From contig CAZKTS010000066.1 in assembly GCA_964555735.1 (NCBI GenBank), positions 1 through 18,499 of the forward strand: a stretch of DNA of 18,499 nt, given 5' to 3'. The notes beneath the pieces are model-generated. The model saw only the letters and a list, made by a program, of their open reading frames with translations. It was not told the origin of the DNA and did no database searches. A program made the position numbers and the translations under genes. The DNA is from CAZKTS01 sp964555735. GTDB lineage: Bacteria > Actinomycetota > Acidimicrobiia > IMCC26256 > PALSA-555. Below, one piece after another: positions 6,846 through 15,419 of the stretch (position 1 is the first letter of the stretch; the number at the start of each line of letters is the position of its first letter).

Positions 6846-6887
6846 CCGACCCGCTCCCACCACTACTCTCCTCCGCGGAAGTGACCC

Positions 6888-6895
6888 GAGAGGAG
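6888..6895 (+). promoter_or_regulatory. Strong ribosome binding site fixing the thiolase start
   Basis: GAGAGGAG ends 5 nt before GTG 6901. It rules out the longer open frame from 6808, which would overlap the divergent ETF gene, and favours 6901 over the GTG at 6895, which overlaps the site itself. Confidence 0.7.
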
Positions 6896-6900
6896 TGCAC

Positions 6901-8082
6901 GTGCGAGAGGCAGTGATCGTCGACACCTTGCGGACCGCGATCGGCAAGCGGAAGGGCGCGCTGTCGGGCTGGCACCCGACGGACCTCCTCGGCTTCGCGT
7001 TGCGGTCGCTCCTCGAGCGCAACGACGTCGATCCGGCCTCGATCGATGACGTCGTCGGCGGCTGTGTGTCGCAGGCGGGCGAGCAAGGGTGCAACGTCAC
7101 GCGAAACGCGTGGGTCGCTGCGGGCCTCCCGGCGCACGTGCCGGCGACGAGCGTCGATCGCCAGTGCGGATCGTCGCAGCAGTCGATGCACTTCGTCGCC
7201 CAGGGTGTCATGGCCGGCGCGTACGACATCGGCATCGCGTGTGGGGTCGAGTCGATGACTCGCGCTCCGATGTCGAGCAACGCGCGCGGTGGGATCGGTC
7301 CCTTCTCGCCCGCGTTCCTCGATGCGTGCAACGGCGTCCTCGGCATCCAGTTCTGGGTCGCGCAGGTCCTCGCCGACAAGTTCGGGGTCACCCGGGAGGA
7401 GATGGACGAGTTCTCGCTTCAGAGCCAGCAGCGGGCCCACGCCAACACCGAGAACGGCCACTTCGCCCGGGAGATCCTCCCGGTGCCGATCCGCGACGAG
7501 GACGGGGTCGAGACCGGTGAGGTCCTGAGCACCGACGAGGGCATCCGGCCGTCGACGACCCTGGAAGGCCTCGCCGCGCTGAAGCCGGCGTGGGAGTCCG
7601 ACGACCAGCCGGCGCCCGACATCACCGCCGGCAACGCGTCGCAGATGAGTGACGGGGCATCGGCCATGCTGATCGCCGAGCGGGCGACGGCCGAGCGGCT
7701 CGGCCTGCCGATCCGAGCGCGCTTCGCGCACTTCGCCGTCGGTGCCGACGATCCCGTGCTCGTGCTGTCGGCACCCAATCCGGTGACCCGCAAGCTCCTC
7801 GACCGCAGCGGCATGAAGATCGACGACTTCGACGTCATGGAGTGCAACGAGGCGTTCGCGGCGATCGCGCTGATGTGGGCGAAGGAGTTCCAGCCCGACC
7901 CGGAGAAGTACAACCCGCGCGGCGGCGCCATCGCCATCGGCCACCCCCTCGGTGCGAGCGGTGTGCGCATCGCCACCACCATGCTCAACCACCTCGAGGC
8001 CACCGGGGGCCGCTACGGGTTCCAGACGATGTGCGAGGGCGGCGGTCAGGCGAACGCCACCGTCATCGAACGGCTCGGCTGA
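6901..8082 (+). CDS. Thiolase (acetyl-CoA acyltransferase/acetyltransferase)
   Basis: The 393-residue chain has normal thiolase length and all catalytic landmarks: nucleophilic C89 in SVDRQCGSS, the NEAFA motif (316-320), H348 in IAIGHPLGASG and the acid/base C378 in MCEGGGQANA. Thiolases either cleave 3-ketoacyl-CoA with CoA (end step of beta-oxidation) or condense acetyl-CoA units. The divergent fused ETF and the dehydrogenases downstream make the degradative role more likely, but the sequence alone does not fix chain-length preference. Soluble, tetramer-forming family. The stop is 6 bp before the aldose-epimerase-like gene, so they may share an mRNA although their chemistry is unrelated. 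Confidence 0.93.
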   Translation: MREAVIVDTLRTAIGKRKGALSGWHPTDLLGFALRSLLERNDVDPASIDDVVGGCVSQAGEQGCNVTRNAWVAAGLPAHVPATSVDRQCGSSQQSMHFVAQGVMAGAYDIGIACGVESMTRAPMSSNARGGIGPFSPAFLDACNGVLGIQFWVAQVLADKFGVTREEMDEFSLQSQQRAHANTENGHFAREILPVPIRDEDGVETGEVLSTDEGIRPSTTLEGLAALKPAWESDDQPAPDITAGNASQMSDGASAMLIAERATAERLGLPIRARFAHFAVGADDPVLVLSAPNPVTRKLLDRSGMKIDDFDVMECNEAFAAIALMWAKEFQPDPEKYNPRGGAIAIGHPLGASGVRIATTMLNHLEATGGRYGFQTMCEGGGQANATVIERLG

Positions 8083-8088
8083 GCGACC

Positions 8089-8889
8089 GTGCTCACGCTC
8101 CAGGCCGGCGCCGCGAGCGTCACGATCGACGAGCTCGGCGGCGGGCGGATCGAGCGACTCGTCGTCGACGGGCTCTCGCTGCTCGTGCCACCCGAGGTCG
8201 ACGACCGCAACCACGGTGCGTTCCCGATGGCCCCGTTCGCCGGCCGCGTACGCGACGGCAAGCTGTCGTTCGGCGGCGCCGAGTACCAGCTTCCGTGCAA
8301 CAAGCCTCCGCACGCCATCCACGGCTACGTACGCGATCTGCGGTGGCAGGTCGCGCAGTCCTCGAGCGACGCCGCGGTGCTCGGCGTCGCCCTGGGTGAC
8401 CCGTGGCCCTTCGGGGGTCGTGTCGTGCAGCGGTTCGAGCTGACCCCCCAGGCGTTGGCGCTCACGATGGAGGTGCACGCGGCCGACCGCCCGATGCCCG
8501 CATCGTGCGGTTGGCACCCGTGGTGGCAGCGCGAGCTCGAGCGCGGGGAGGCCCTCGAGGTCGAGCTGCACGCCGACTCGATGTACAAGAAGGACGACGA
8601 CGGGATCCCCACCGGCGAGCTCGGTCCGGTGCAGCCGCCGCCGTGGGACGACTGCTTCACCGATCTCGGTACCCCCGTCGCGGTGCTCCGGTGGCCGGAT
8701 GCGGCGACGGTCCGACTGGAGTCCGACTGCCCGTGCGTCGTCGTCTACACCGAGCCCGAGCACGCCGAGTGCGTGGAGCCGCAGTCGGGTCCGCCGGACG
8801 AGCTCAACCTGTCTCCCGTCGTCGTGACCCCGGACCAGCCACTCATCGTCCACGCGACGTTGGCCTGGACGTTGCACGGCAGGGCCTAG
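8089..8889 (+). CDS. Aldose 1-epimerase-like protein (GalM/YeaD fold)
   Basis: GTG 8089, 6 bp after the thiolase stop, gives 266 residues. The family pattern is clear: the AFPMAPFAGRVRDGKL block (44-59) carrying the substrate-binding Arg, CNKPPHAIHG (70-79), CGWHPWW (140-146) with H143, WDDCF (186-190) and the C-terminal TEPEHAECVEPQSGPPDELN region with E230, the expected catalytic base. Enzymes of this fold interconvert alpha and beta anomers of sugars or sugar phosphates. Its position before the phosphoketolase operon fits sugar metabolism, but the TAG stop codon is also the start of a new promoter, so the transcripts may be separate. Confidence 0.87.
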   Translation: MLTLQAGAASVTIDELGGGRIERLVVDGLSLLVPPEVDDRNHGAFPMAPFAGRVRDGKLSFGGAEYQLPCNKPPHAIHGYVRDLRWQVAQSSSDAAVLGVALGDPWPFGGRVVQRFELTPQALALTMEVHAADRPMPASCGWHPWWQRELERGEALEVELHADSMYKKDDDGIPTGELGPVQPPPWDDCFTDLGTPVAVLRWPDAATVRLESDCPCVVVYTEPEHAECVEPQSGPPDELNLSPVVVTPDQPLIVHATLAWTLHGRA

Positions 8890-8892
8890 CCT
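8887..8892 (+). promoter_or_regulatory. -10 box (TAGCCT) overlapping the epimerase stop codon
   Basis: TAGCCT begins with the TAG stop of the epimerase gene and ends 6 nt before GTG 8899. It is the same hexamer as before the DoxX gene and would give a leaderless mRNA for the membrane protein-phosphoketolase-acetate kinase operon. Confidence 0.5.
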
Positions 8893-8898
8893 GAAGGC

Positions 8899-9504
8899 GT
8901 GGCCGCGCCGAGCGAACGCACCCCGCTGCCCGCGCAGCTCGACGGCCTGATCGACGACGTCGCCCGACTCGCCGCCGCGGTGGCCGGACGCGTCGCTTCC
9001 TCGCTCGGCGTGGTCGCGCTCGGTGCTGCCGCGGGCGGCCTGGTGATCTGGGCGACGCTCGGCACCGCGCTCATCGACGAAGGCGGCAACCGCACGTGGG
9101 GTTCGCTGGTGCTCGCCATCGCGTGCGTCATCCCGGTTGCCCTGGTGCTCATCAACCGGCACCGCCTGCGGGTGCTCTCGACGCGCGCCGGCGAGCTCGC
9201 CGACGACCTGCGCGGGCTGCTCGCCTCCTTGCAGGATCAGGCCGCGGCAGTCGGACGCCTCACGAAGCTGCGGAGCGAGCTCTCGGAGCGTCGGCTGGGG
9301 ATGCGGGGCCTCGTCGATGTCGGCCGCGCCGTGCGCCGGTGGCGTCGCGCGGGCAAGGACACCGGCGAGCGCTCGACCGCGCTCGTGGAGACGTTCGGGC
9401 TCGTGGGGATCACCGGCATCGGCGTGTGCTTCATGTCGCTGGTCGTGTTGGCGGTCGCGGTGCCGATCGCGCTGGTTGCCGCGGCGACGGTGTGGGCGAC
9501 GTGA
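8899..9504 (+). CDS. Membrane protein of unknown function, coupled to phosphoketolase
   Basis: GTG 8899 gives 201 residues. Two membrane helices lie at about 35-57 and 67-85, then a polar, charged and probably coiled-coil stretch (90-150, rich in Leu, Arg, Glu and Gln), and a long hydrophobic C terminus (163-200) that could hold one or two helices. I recognise no family. The stop codon overlaps the GTG of the phosphoketolase gene (GTGA, 9501-9504), so translation is coupled. That coupling to a cytosolic enzyme suggests a functional link, perhaps transport or membrane tethering, but nothing in the sequence shows it. Confidence 0.72.
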   Translation: MAAPSERTPLPAQLDGLIDDVARLAAAVAGRVASSLGVVALGAAAGGLVIWATLGTALIDEGGNRTWGSLVLAIACVIPVALVLINRHRLRVLSTRAGELADDLRGLLASLQDQAAAVGRLTKLRSELSERRLGMRGLVDVGRAVRRWRRAGKDTGERSTALVETFGLVGITGIGVCFMSLVVLAVAVPIALVAAATVWAT

Positions 9505-11873
9505 CGCCGGCCTCGACGACCGTCCTCGACGATGACGCACTGCACGCCCTCGACGCCTACTGGCGCGCGGCCAACTACCTCACGGTCGGGCAGATCTACC
9601 TGGCCGACAACCCGCTGCTCGAGGAGCCGCTCCGGCCGGAGCACATCAAGCCCCGGCTGCTCGGCCACTGGGGCACGTCCCCCGGCCTGAGCCTCGTGTG
9701 GACCCACCTGGACCGCATCATCCGCGAGCGTGACTCCGACGTCATCTACATCGCCGGGCCGGGTCACGGCGGCCCGGCGATCCTCGCCAACGTGTGGCTC
9801 GAGGGCACCTACAGCGAGATCTATCCCGACATCACGCGCGACGCCGACGGCATGCGCCGCTTCTTCCGTCAGTTCTCGACGCCGGGCGGCGTCCCGAGCC
9901 ACGTCAGCGTGCCGACGCCGGGATCCATCCACGAAGGCGGCGAGCTCGGGTACGCACTGGTGCACGCGTTCGGTGCCGCGTTCGACAACCCCGAGCTCGT
10001 CGTCGCGTGCGTCATCGGCGACGGCGAGGCCGAGACCGGACCGCTGTCGGGTTCCTGGCAGGGCATCGACTTCCTGAACCCGGCGCGCGACGGCGCCGTC
10101 CTCCCGATCCTGCACCTCAACGGCTACAAGATCTCCGGCCCGACCGTCTTCGGTCGCGCGAGCAACGCGGCGATCGAGTCGATCCTCGGTGGCTACGGCT
10201 GGGAACCGCTCGTGGTCGAGGGCGACGACCCGCCCACGGTGCACCGCGCCCTCGCGGCGACCATGGACCACGCGTTCGACCGGATCCGCGACCTCCAGGC
10301 GCACGCGCGCACCCACGGCGTCAAGGGTCGCGTCCGGTGGCCGGCGATCGTGCTGCGCACTCCCAAGGGCTGGACCGGTCCGAAGGTGGTCGACGGCGAG
10401 CAGGTGGAGGGCACGTTCCGTGCGCACCAGGTGCCGCTCGCGAACGTCCGCGACAACCCGGAGCACCTGGCGATGCTCGAGGCGTGGATGCGCTCGTACC
10501 GGCCGGAGGAGCTCTTCGACGGCCGCGGGCGGCCGATCGACGCGGTCGTTGCGCAGGCGCCGTCCGGCACACGTCGCATGGGTGCCAACCCGAATGCCAA
10601 CGGTGGACTCGTGCTGCGCGACCTCGACCTCCCGCTGTTCAGTGAGTACGCGTTGGCGGTCGAGGAGCGCGGAGCCGAGCTGCACGAGTCGACGCGCCAG
10701 CTCGGCGAGATGCTGCGCGACGTCTACACGCGCAACGGGGATCGCTTCCGCCTGTTCTGTCCCGACGAGACGAACTCCAACCGGCTCGGCGCGGTGTTCG
10801 AGGTGGAGAACCGCTGCCTGCTCGAGCCGTCGTCTGCGGCCGACGACCACATCTCGCCCGACGGACGCGTGATGGAGATCCTCAGCGAGCACAACTGCCA
10901 GGGCTGGCTCGAGGGCTACCTGCTCACCGGCCGCCACGGTCTGTTCGCCACCTACGAGGCGTTCGCGATGGTCTCCGCGTCGATGACGGTGCAGCACACG
11001 AAGTGGCTCGAGGCCGCGAGCGACCTCTCGTGGCGCGCGCCGGTGGCGTCGCTCAACGTGCTCCTCACCTCCACCTGCTGGCGCAACGACCACAACGGGT
11101 TCAGCCACCAGGGCCCGGGGCTCATCGACACCATCGTCACCAAGCGGGGCAACGTGGCGCGGATCTACTTCCCGCCCGACGCCAACTGCCTGCTCTCGGT
11201 CGCCGACCACTGCTTCCGCAACCGCGACTGCGTCAACCTCGTGGTCATCGACAAGCAGCCCCAGCCGCAGTGGCTGCCGATGGAGGAGGCCGCGCTGCAC
11301 TGCGCCGCCGGTGCATCGATCTGGGAGTGGGCCGGTTCGCAGCGGCCCGGCGCGGAGCCCGACGTCGTGCTCGCGTCCGCGGGCGACATCCCGACGCTCG
11401 AGCTGCTCGCTGCGGCCGACATGCTGCGGGAGCTCGTGCCGACGCTCGACTTCCGGGTAGTGAACGTCGTGGACCTCATGACGCTGTTCCTGCCCGACGT
11501 GCATCCCCACGGCATGGACGGCGGGCGGTTCCTCGACCTCTTCACCGCCGACACCGACGTCGTGTTCGCCTTCCACGGGTATCCGAGCGCGATGCACCAC
11601 GTCATCCACGGACGGCCCGAGCCGGGCCGGTTCCACGTGCGCGGCTACGAGGAGGAGGGCACCACCACGACGCCCTTCGACATGGTGGTGCGCAACGGGA
11701 TGAGCCGCTACCACCTCGCGCTCGAGGCGATCCGCCGGGCTCGGCGCAAGCCCGTCGGTGCCGAGAGCCTCGTCACGCACTGCAACGCGAAGCTCAAGGA
11801 GCACCGCGGCTACGTCGTGCAGCACCTGGAGGACATGCCGGAGGTGAGGGACTGGCGCTGGACGCCGCGATGA
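9501..11873 (+). CDS. xfp: Xylulose-5-phosphate/fructose-6-phosphate phosphoketolase
   Basis: The 790-residue chain from GTG 9501 matches the usual 790-830 residues of XFP. Thiamine diphosphate and substrate landmarks are visible: GHWGTSPG (55-62), PGHGGPA (87-93), the SIHEGGELGY block (142-151), the GDGEAETGPL ThDP-magnesium motif (173-182) with its Asn partner in HLNGYKISGP (205-214), and later DETNSNRL, STCWRNDHNGFSHQGPG and HGYPSAMHH. It splits xylulose-5-phosphate or fructose-6-phosphate with phosphate into acetyl phosphate plus glyceraldehyde-3-phosphate or erythrose-4-phosphate. Acetate kinase follows with a 4-bp ATGA overlap and would turn acetyl phosphate into acetate and ATP. The open frame extends upstream to 9096, but that part lies inside the preceding gene in another frame. 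Confidence 0.96.
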   Translation: MTPASTTVLDDDALHALDAYWRAANYLTVGQIYLADNPLLEEPLRPEHIKPRLLGHWGTSPGLSLVWTHLDRIIRERDSDVIYIAGPGHGGPAILANVWLEGTYSEIYPDITRDADGMRRFFRQFSTPGGVPSHVSVPTPGSIHEGGELGYALVHAFGAAFDNPELVVACVIGDGEAETGPLSGSWQGIDFLNPARDGAVLPILHLNGYKISGPTVFGRASNAAIESILGGYGWEPLVVEGDDPPTVHRALAATMDHAFDRIRDLQAHARTHGVKGRVRWPAIVLRTPKGWTGPKVVDGEQVEGTFRAHQVPLANVRDNPEHLAMLEAWMRSYRPEELFDGRGRPIDAVVAQAPSGTRRMGANPNANGGLVLRDLDLPLFSEYALAVEERGAELHESTRQLGEMLRDVYTRNGDRFRLFCPDETNSNRLGAVFEVENRCLLEPSSAADDHISPDGRVMEILSEHNCQGWLEGYLLTGRHGLFATYEAFAMVSASMTVQHTKWLEAASDLSWRAPVASLNVLLTSTCWRNDHNGFSHQGPGLIDTIVTKRGNVARIYFPPDANCLLSVADHCFRNRDCVNLVVIDKQPQPQWLPMEEAALHCAAGASIWEWAGSQRPGAEPDVVLASAGDIPTLELLAAADMLRELVPTLDFRVVNVVDLMTLFLPDVHPHGMDGGRFLDLFTADTDVVFAFHGYPSAMHHVIHGRPEPGRFHVRGYEEEGTTTTPFDMVVRNGMSRYHLALEAIRRARRKPVGAESLVTHCNAKLKEHRGYVVQHLEDMPEVRDWRWTPR

Positions 11874-12979
11874 GCGAGCTGCGCGTCCTCTGCGTCAACA
11901 CCGGCTCGTCGTCGGTGAAGTGTGCGGTGTTCGACGTCGCCGCGAGCGAGGAGCGCGAGGTCGTCCGCGCAGCGGTCGAGGGCATCGGTGGCGACGGTCC
12001 GGCCGACCACCGCACCGCGCTCGAGCAGGCGTTCGAGCAGCTGGGGGACGCCGGGTCGACGGTGGGCGCGGCAGGGCACCGGGTCGTCCACGGCGGCCCC
12101 GATCACGTCGAGCCGGCGCGGGTCGACGACGCACTGCTGGCGGACCTGCGGGCCGCGGTGGCGCTGGCGCCACTGCACCTGCCGCCGTCGATCAGCGGGA
12201 TCGAGTCCGTTGCCGCGCGGCTGCCCGCGCTGCCGCAGGTGGCGTGCTTCGACACCGCGTTCCACCGCACGCTGCCGGAGCGCGCCTGGCGCTTGGCGCT
12301 GCCGCGCGACCTCGCCGACGCCGGGATCCGCAAGTACGGGTTCCACGGGCTGTCCTACGAGTACGTCGTGAGCTCGCTCGGCGCTGACACGCTCGGGCGC
12401 GCGGTCGTCGCCCACCTCGGGAACGGCGCGAGCGTGACCGCGGTGGTCGACGGGCACTCGGTCGACACGTCGATGGGGCTGACGCCGACCGGCGGCATCC
12501 CGATGAGCACCCGGAGCGGGGATCTCGACCCCGGCGTGCTGCTGTGGCTGCTGCGCGAGCGCGGTGCAGATGTCGAGGCCCTCGAGCAGGTGGTCGACGA
12601 GCGCGGCGGGCTGCGGGGCCTCTCCGGGGGCACCGCATCGATGCGCGACCTCCTCGACGCGCGGGCGTCCGATGCGGCGGCCGCCGTCGCGGTCGAGGTG
12701 TTCTGCTACCGCGTCCGGCTCCAGGTGGGCGCCTACGCGGCCGCCCTGGGTGGTCTCGATTCGCTCGTCTTCACGGCCGGGATCGGCGAGCGCAGCGCCG
12801 CGGTGCGAGCCGAGATCTGCGAGGGGCTCGAGCACCTCGGCGTCGTCGTCGACCCGAGCCGCAACGATCGGGACGCCGACGTGATCAGCGCCGACGGCGC
12901 GGCGTGCACGGTGCGGGTCGTGCGCACCGACGAGGACCGCATGGTCGCCCGCCACACGAGGGCCGTCCTCGCGGGCTGA
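11870..12979 (+). CDS. ackA: Acetate kinase
   Basis: ATG 11870 overlaps the phosphoketolase stop (ATGA). The 369-residue protein carries the acetokinase signatures: VNTGSSSVK (9-17) with N10, HRVVHGG (70-76) with R71, FDTAFH (127-132) with D128, YGFHGLS (156-162), HLGNGAS (182-188), MSTRSGDLDPG (212-222) with R215, FTAGIGER (301-308) and a C-terminal Glu in RTDEDRMVA. It catalyses acetyl phosphate + ADP to acetate + ATP, or the reverse. It is about 30 residues shorter than typical AckA (about 400), through shortened loops rather than loss of catalytic motifs, and has PTGGIPMSTRSGD where many have PLEGLMMGTRSGD. It ends convergently with the LLM oxidoreductase gene, 27 bp apart. Confidence 0.95.
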   Translation: MSELRVLCVNTGSSSVKCAVFDVAASEEREVVRAAVEGIGGDGPADHRTALEQAFEQLGDAGSTVGAAGHRVVHGGPDHVEPARVDDALLADLRAAVALAPLHLPPSISGIESVAARLPALPQVACFDTAFHRTLPERAWRLALPRDLADAGIRKYGFHGLSYEYVVSSLGADTLGRAVVAHLGNGASVTAVVDGHSVDTSMGLTPTGGIPMSTRSGDLDPGVLLWLLRERGADVEALEQVVDERGGLRGLSGGTASMRDLLDARASDAAAAVAVEVFCYRVRLQVGAYAAALGGLDSLVFTAGIGERSAAVRAEICEGLEHLGVVVDPSRNDRDADVISADGAACTVRVVRTDEDRMVARHTRAVLAG

Positions 12980-13006
12980 GCTCACTCGCCGGATCGGGGA
13001 GCCGGA

Positions 13007-13879
13007 TCAGGGAGCGGGCACGAGCTCGCGGAGCGCGGCCAGCTGCTCGCAGTAGTGCTCGAGCGAGTGGTGCACGAAGCGAACGGCCATGCCGGTGATG
13101 CCGGCGTCGGCGAGGCGCTGCACCCGCTCGCGGGTCCCGTCGGCGTCGCCGGCCGGGTCGAGCGGGGGCGTCGGCTGGACGATGATCTCGAGCGGCGCGG
13201 TGCGCGCCTCCCACGCGGGCGTGCCCGACGCCGCGGCGACCAGCTCACCGATCTGGGTGCGGTTCAGGGCAAAGGGTGCCCACGCCTCGCCGAGCTCGAC
13301 CGCCCGTCGCAGCGACCGCGCCGACTGCCCACCGATCCAGATCGGCACGTCGCCGATCGTCGTGGGGTCGACGACCAGCCCCTCGAAGTCGTAGTGCGAG
13401 CCGTGGTATTCGGGCTCGAGCCGTCCGAACGCGGCGCGCATCGCGCGGATGGCGTCGTCTCCACGCGCACCCCGGTCGGCCATCGGTGCGCCGAGGAGGT
13501 CGAACTCCTCCTCGAGGGTCCCGACGCCGACGCCGAGCACGAGCCGACCGCCGCTCACCTGGTCGAGCGTGCCGTAGCGCTTCACGATCGCGAGCGGGTG
13601 GTGGTAGCCGAGCACCAGCACGAAGGTGGCGAACCGGATGGTGGTGGTGCGCGCCGCGAGGTAGCCGAAGACCGCGAGCGGGTCCCAGTAGGTGGCCCCG
13701 CGTTCGGCCGCGACCGTCGCGGGAACGACCACGTGCTCGCTGCACGTGCAGAAGTCGTAGCGCAAGCGCTCGGCTTCGCCGACGACGTGCGCGACCTCGG
13801 CGATCCCGCCGTCGGCCTCCCAGCGCGCGTGCGCGCCCGGCAGCCGCGTCAGGACCGGTGTGACGATCCCCAGCTTCAT
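13007..13879 (-). CDS. LLM-class (luciferase-like, probably F420-dependent) oxidoreductase
   Basis: ATG 13879 gives 290 residues of the bacterial luciferase TIM-barrel fold: the MKLGIVTPVL strand, CTCSEHVVVP (44-53), ATFVLVLGYHHPLAIVKR (84-101), TLDQVSGGRLVLGVGVG (104-120) with the flavin or F420 phosphate-binding loop, and VPIWIGGQS (178-186). The GGRL-x-LGVG-x-G and P-x-x-IGG motifs are standard for the LLM-class F420-dependent branch, common in actinobacteria; whether it uses F420 or FMN is not proven here. A clear AGGAG (13892-13888) sits 8 nt before the ATG. It follows the acyl-CoA dehydrogenase by 48 bp on the same strand and is likely its operon partner; substrate unknown. Confidence 0.9.
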   Translation of the reverse strand: MKLGIVTPVLTRLPGAHARWEADGGIAEVAHVVGEAERLRYDFCTCSEHVVVPATVAAERGATYWDPLAVFGYLAARTTTIRFATFVLVLGYHHPLAIVKRYGTLDQVSGGRLVLGVGVGTLEEEFDLLGAPMADRGARGDDAIRAMRAAFGRLEPEYHGSHYDFEGLVVDPTTIGDVPIWIGGQSARSLRRAVELGEAWAPFALNRTQIGELVAAASGTPAWEARTAPLEIIVQPTPPLDPAGDADGTRERVQRLADAGITGMAVRFVHHSLEHYCEQLAALRELVPAP

Positions 13880-13927
13880 TCGATGCGCTCCTGAAGCCGC
13901 TCTATTGGACTGAGGGGCGCTTCGAGG

Positions 13928-15136
13928 TCACTTGCGGGGGAGGAGGGCGCGGTCGGCGATGATGTTCTTCTGCACCTCGGTCGCGCCGGCCCCGATCGAC
14001 GTGTACCGCTGGAAGCTGTAGAGCCGGGCCCACGAGCCGCCGTCGATCGCATCTTCACCGCCGCGCAGGAGCAGGCCGTTCGGGCCGAGCAGGTCCACCG
14101 CGAGCTCGGCGAGCGTCTGTGCCAGGTGGCTCCACTGGAGCTTCGCGAGCGGCACCTCGGGCCAGTTCTTCTGACCCTTGATGATCTTCGTGAGCGCCCG
14201 GTAGTTGAGCAGCTTGGTGAACTCGATGTCGGTATAGGCGCGCGCGATGCGCTCGCGGATCTCGGGGTCCTCGAGCGCGTCCGGGTTGACGGCTCGCGCC
14301 GCGGAGATCATCGCTCGCAGGTCGGCGGCCATCGTGATGGCGAGGCCGGCGGTGCCGACGCGCTCACGGCCGAGCGTGCCCATCGCGACCTGCCAGCCCT
14401 GGCCCTCCTCACCGAGGCGGCACGACGCCGGGATGCGCGCGTCCGTGAACCACACCTCGTTGAACATCTCGTCGCCGACGATGTCCTTGATGGGCCGGCA
14501 CTCGATGCCCGCAGTCTCCATGTCGATGATGAACGCGGTGATGCCCTCGTGCTTCGCGCCGCGCTCGATCGCGCCGGGATCGGTGCGCAGCAGGAACAGG
14601 CCCCACTTCGCGAGGTGCGCGGTGGAGATCCAGATCTTCTGACCGTTGACGACGTACTCGTCGCCGTCGCGCACCGCGGTCGTCCGCAGGTTCGCGAGGT
14701 CCGAGCCGGCCTGGGGCTCGCTGAAGCCCTGGCACCAGTGCTCGTCGGCCGACAGGATGCCGGGCAGCCACCGCTGCTGCTGCTCTTCGGTGCCCCACGC
14801 GATGATCATGGGACCGATCTGCCAGATGCCGTTCGCGTTGTAGATGCCGGGCGCGCGCACCCGCGCCATCTCTTCGGAGTAGATGACGTTCTGCACCGGC
14901 GTCGCCTCACGGCCGTTCCAGCTCTTCGGCCAGTTGATCGACGCCCACCGCCCTTCGTTCAGGCGGCGCTGCCAGTCCTTGCGGCGCTCCTGCGTGCGGG
15001 CGATGCCCGCCTGACGACCGCCGCCGGGATCCTCGTCGCCGCCCCAGTCCGCGAGGAACTTCGGGAGCTCGACGTCGAGCCACGCGCGCAGCTCGTCGCG
15101 GAAGGCCTCGTCTTCTGGCGTGTGTGCGAAGTCCAC
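13928..15136 (-). CDS. Acyl-CoA dehydrogenase (actinobacterial FadE type)
   Basis: GTG 15136 gives 402 residues with the full three-domain acyl-CoA dehydrogenase layout: an alpha N-domain (1-130), the beta domain with CQGFSEPQAGSDLANL (135-150) and VNGQKIWIS (163-171) that contact FAD and substrate, and a helical C-domain ending in FQRYTSIGAGATEVQKNIIA. That ending is the usual GGT-x-E-x-Q-x-N-I block with GAGATE in place of GGTTE. It oxidises an acyl-CoA to the enoyl-CoA, passing electrons to ETF. The FadE29-like length and C terminus resemble subunits of actinobacterial heteromeric dehydrogenases for steroid or branched side chains. It is preceded by the hairpin leader described separately. 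The LLM oxidoreductase follows. Confidence 0.92.
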   Translation of the reverse strand: MDFAHTPEDEAFRDELRAWLDVELPKFLADWGGDEDPGGGRQAGIARTQERRKDWQRRLNEGRWASINWPKSWNGREATPVQNVIYSEEMARVRAPGIYNANGIWQIGPMIIAWGTEEQQQRWLPGILSADEHWCQGFSEPQAGSDLANLRTTAVRDGDEYVVNGQKIWISTAHLAKWGLFLLRTDPGAIERGAKHEGITAFIIDMETAGIECRPIKDIVGDEMFNEVWFTDARIPASCRLGEEGQGWQVAMGTLGRERVGTAGLAITMAADLRAMISAARAVNPDALEDPEIRERIARAYTDIEFTKLLNYRALTKIIKGQKNWPEVPLAKLQWSHLAQTLAELAVDLLGPNGLLLRGGEDAIDGGSWARLYSFQRYTSIGAGATEVQKNIIADRALLPRK

Positions 15137-15223
15137 TGGTCTCGCTCGCTCTCTGCGGGCCGGGATACCCGGCCCGCGGTCGTTCGCTCGCTGGCGAGCA
15201 CCTGCGCTCGCTCCGCTCGCTCC
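15137..15223 (-). repeat. Structured leader element, copy A (before the first acyl-CoA dehydrogenase)
   Basis: Read on the minus strand this contains GGAGCGAGCGGAGCGAGCG, then the 19-nt block GCTCGCCAGCGAGCGAACG (15199-15181), a 3-nt spacer, and a perfect hairpin GCGGGCCGGG-TAT-CCCGGCCCGC (15177-15155). Eighteen nt starting AGAGAGCGAGCGA follow up to GTG 15136. It is an inverted second copy of 16281-16374. The stem could lie in the 5' untranslated region and affect ribosome access; no strong Shine-Dalgarno is otherwise visible. Confidence 0.8.
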
Positions 15224-15370
15224 GGTGCCGCATCGTGGTCGACTAGACGTTCGCTGACCTGTTGTGGGGCAAGGGCCAGCGGGGAAAACCTGACACGGAC
15301 GTTAGTCTTCGCGGGCGGGTGGCCGCTATCGTTCGGCGCTTGGGCCGGGAACCGCTCACCGCTGTCGCTC

Positions 15371-15386
15371 CGGTCGGAGCCGACCG
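15371..15386. promoter_or_regulatory. Inverted repeat upstream of the proline-rich protein promoter
   Basis: CGGTCG-GAGC-CGACCG is a perfect 6-bp inverted repeat ending 33 bp before the TAGTCT -10 box at 15420. Operator function is possible but unsupported. The rest of the 15224-15432 gap holds nothing else I can name. Confidence 0.3.
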
Positions 15387-15419
15387 TCGCCACGCCGCCG
15401 TGCGCGAAGGGCCCCGCTC

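Noticed and set aside
4899..6884. A 661-codon plus-strand frame opposite the fused ETF
   Set aside because: The ETF frame has clear EtfB and EtfA signatures; the opposite product is charged low-complexity sequence.
5011..9540. A 1509-codon open frame on the minus strand
   Set aside because: It runs antisense across thiolase and epimerase genes and in another frame across the ETF gene. The product is Arg/His/Asp-rich with no domain, a usual by-product of very high GC.
9237..11825. An 862-codon open frame antisense to phosphoketolase
   Set aside because: The plus strand has complete catalytic motifs of phosphoketolase; the antisense product is low-complexity and Arg/Glu/Val-rich.
11810..12985. 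A 391-codon open frame antisense to acetate kinase
   Set aside because: Acetate kinase signatures on the plus strand explain the region fully.
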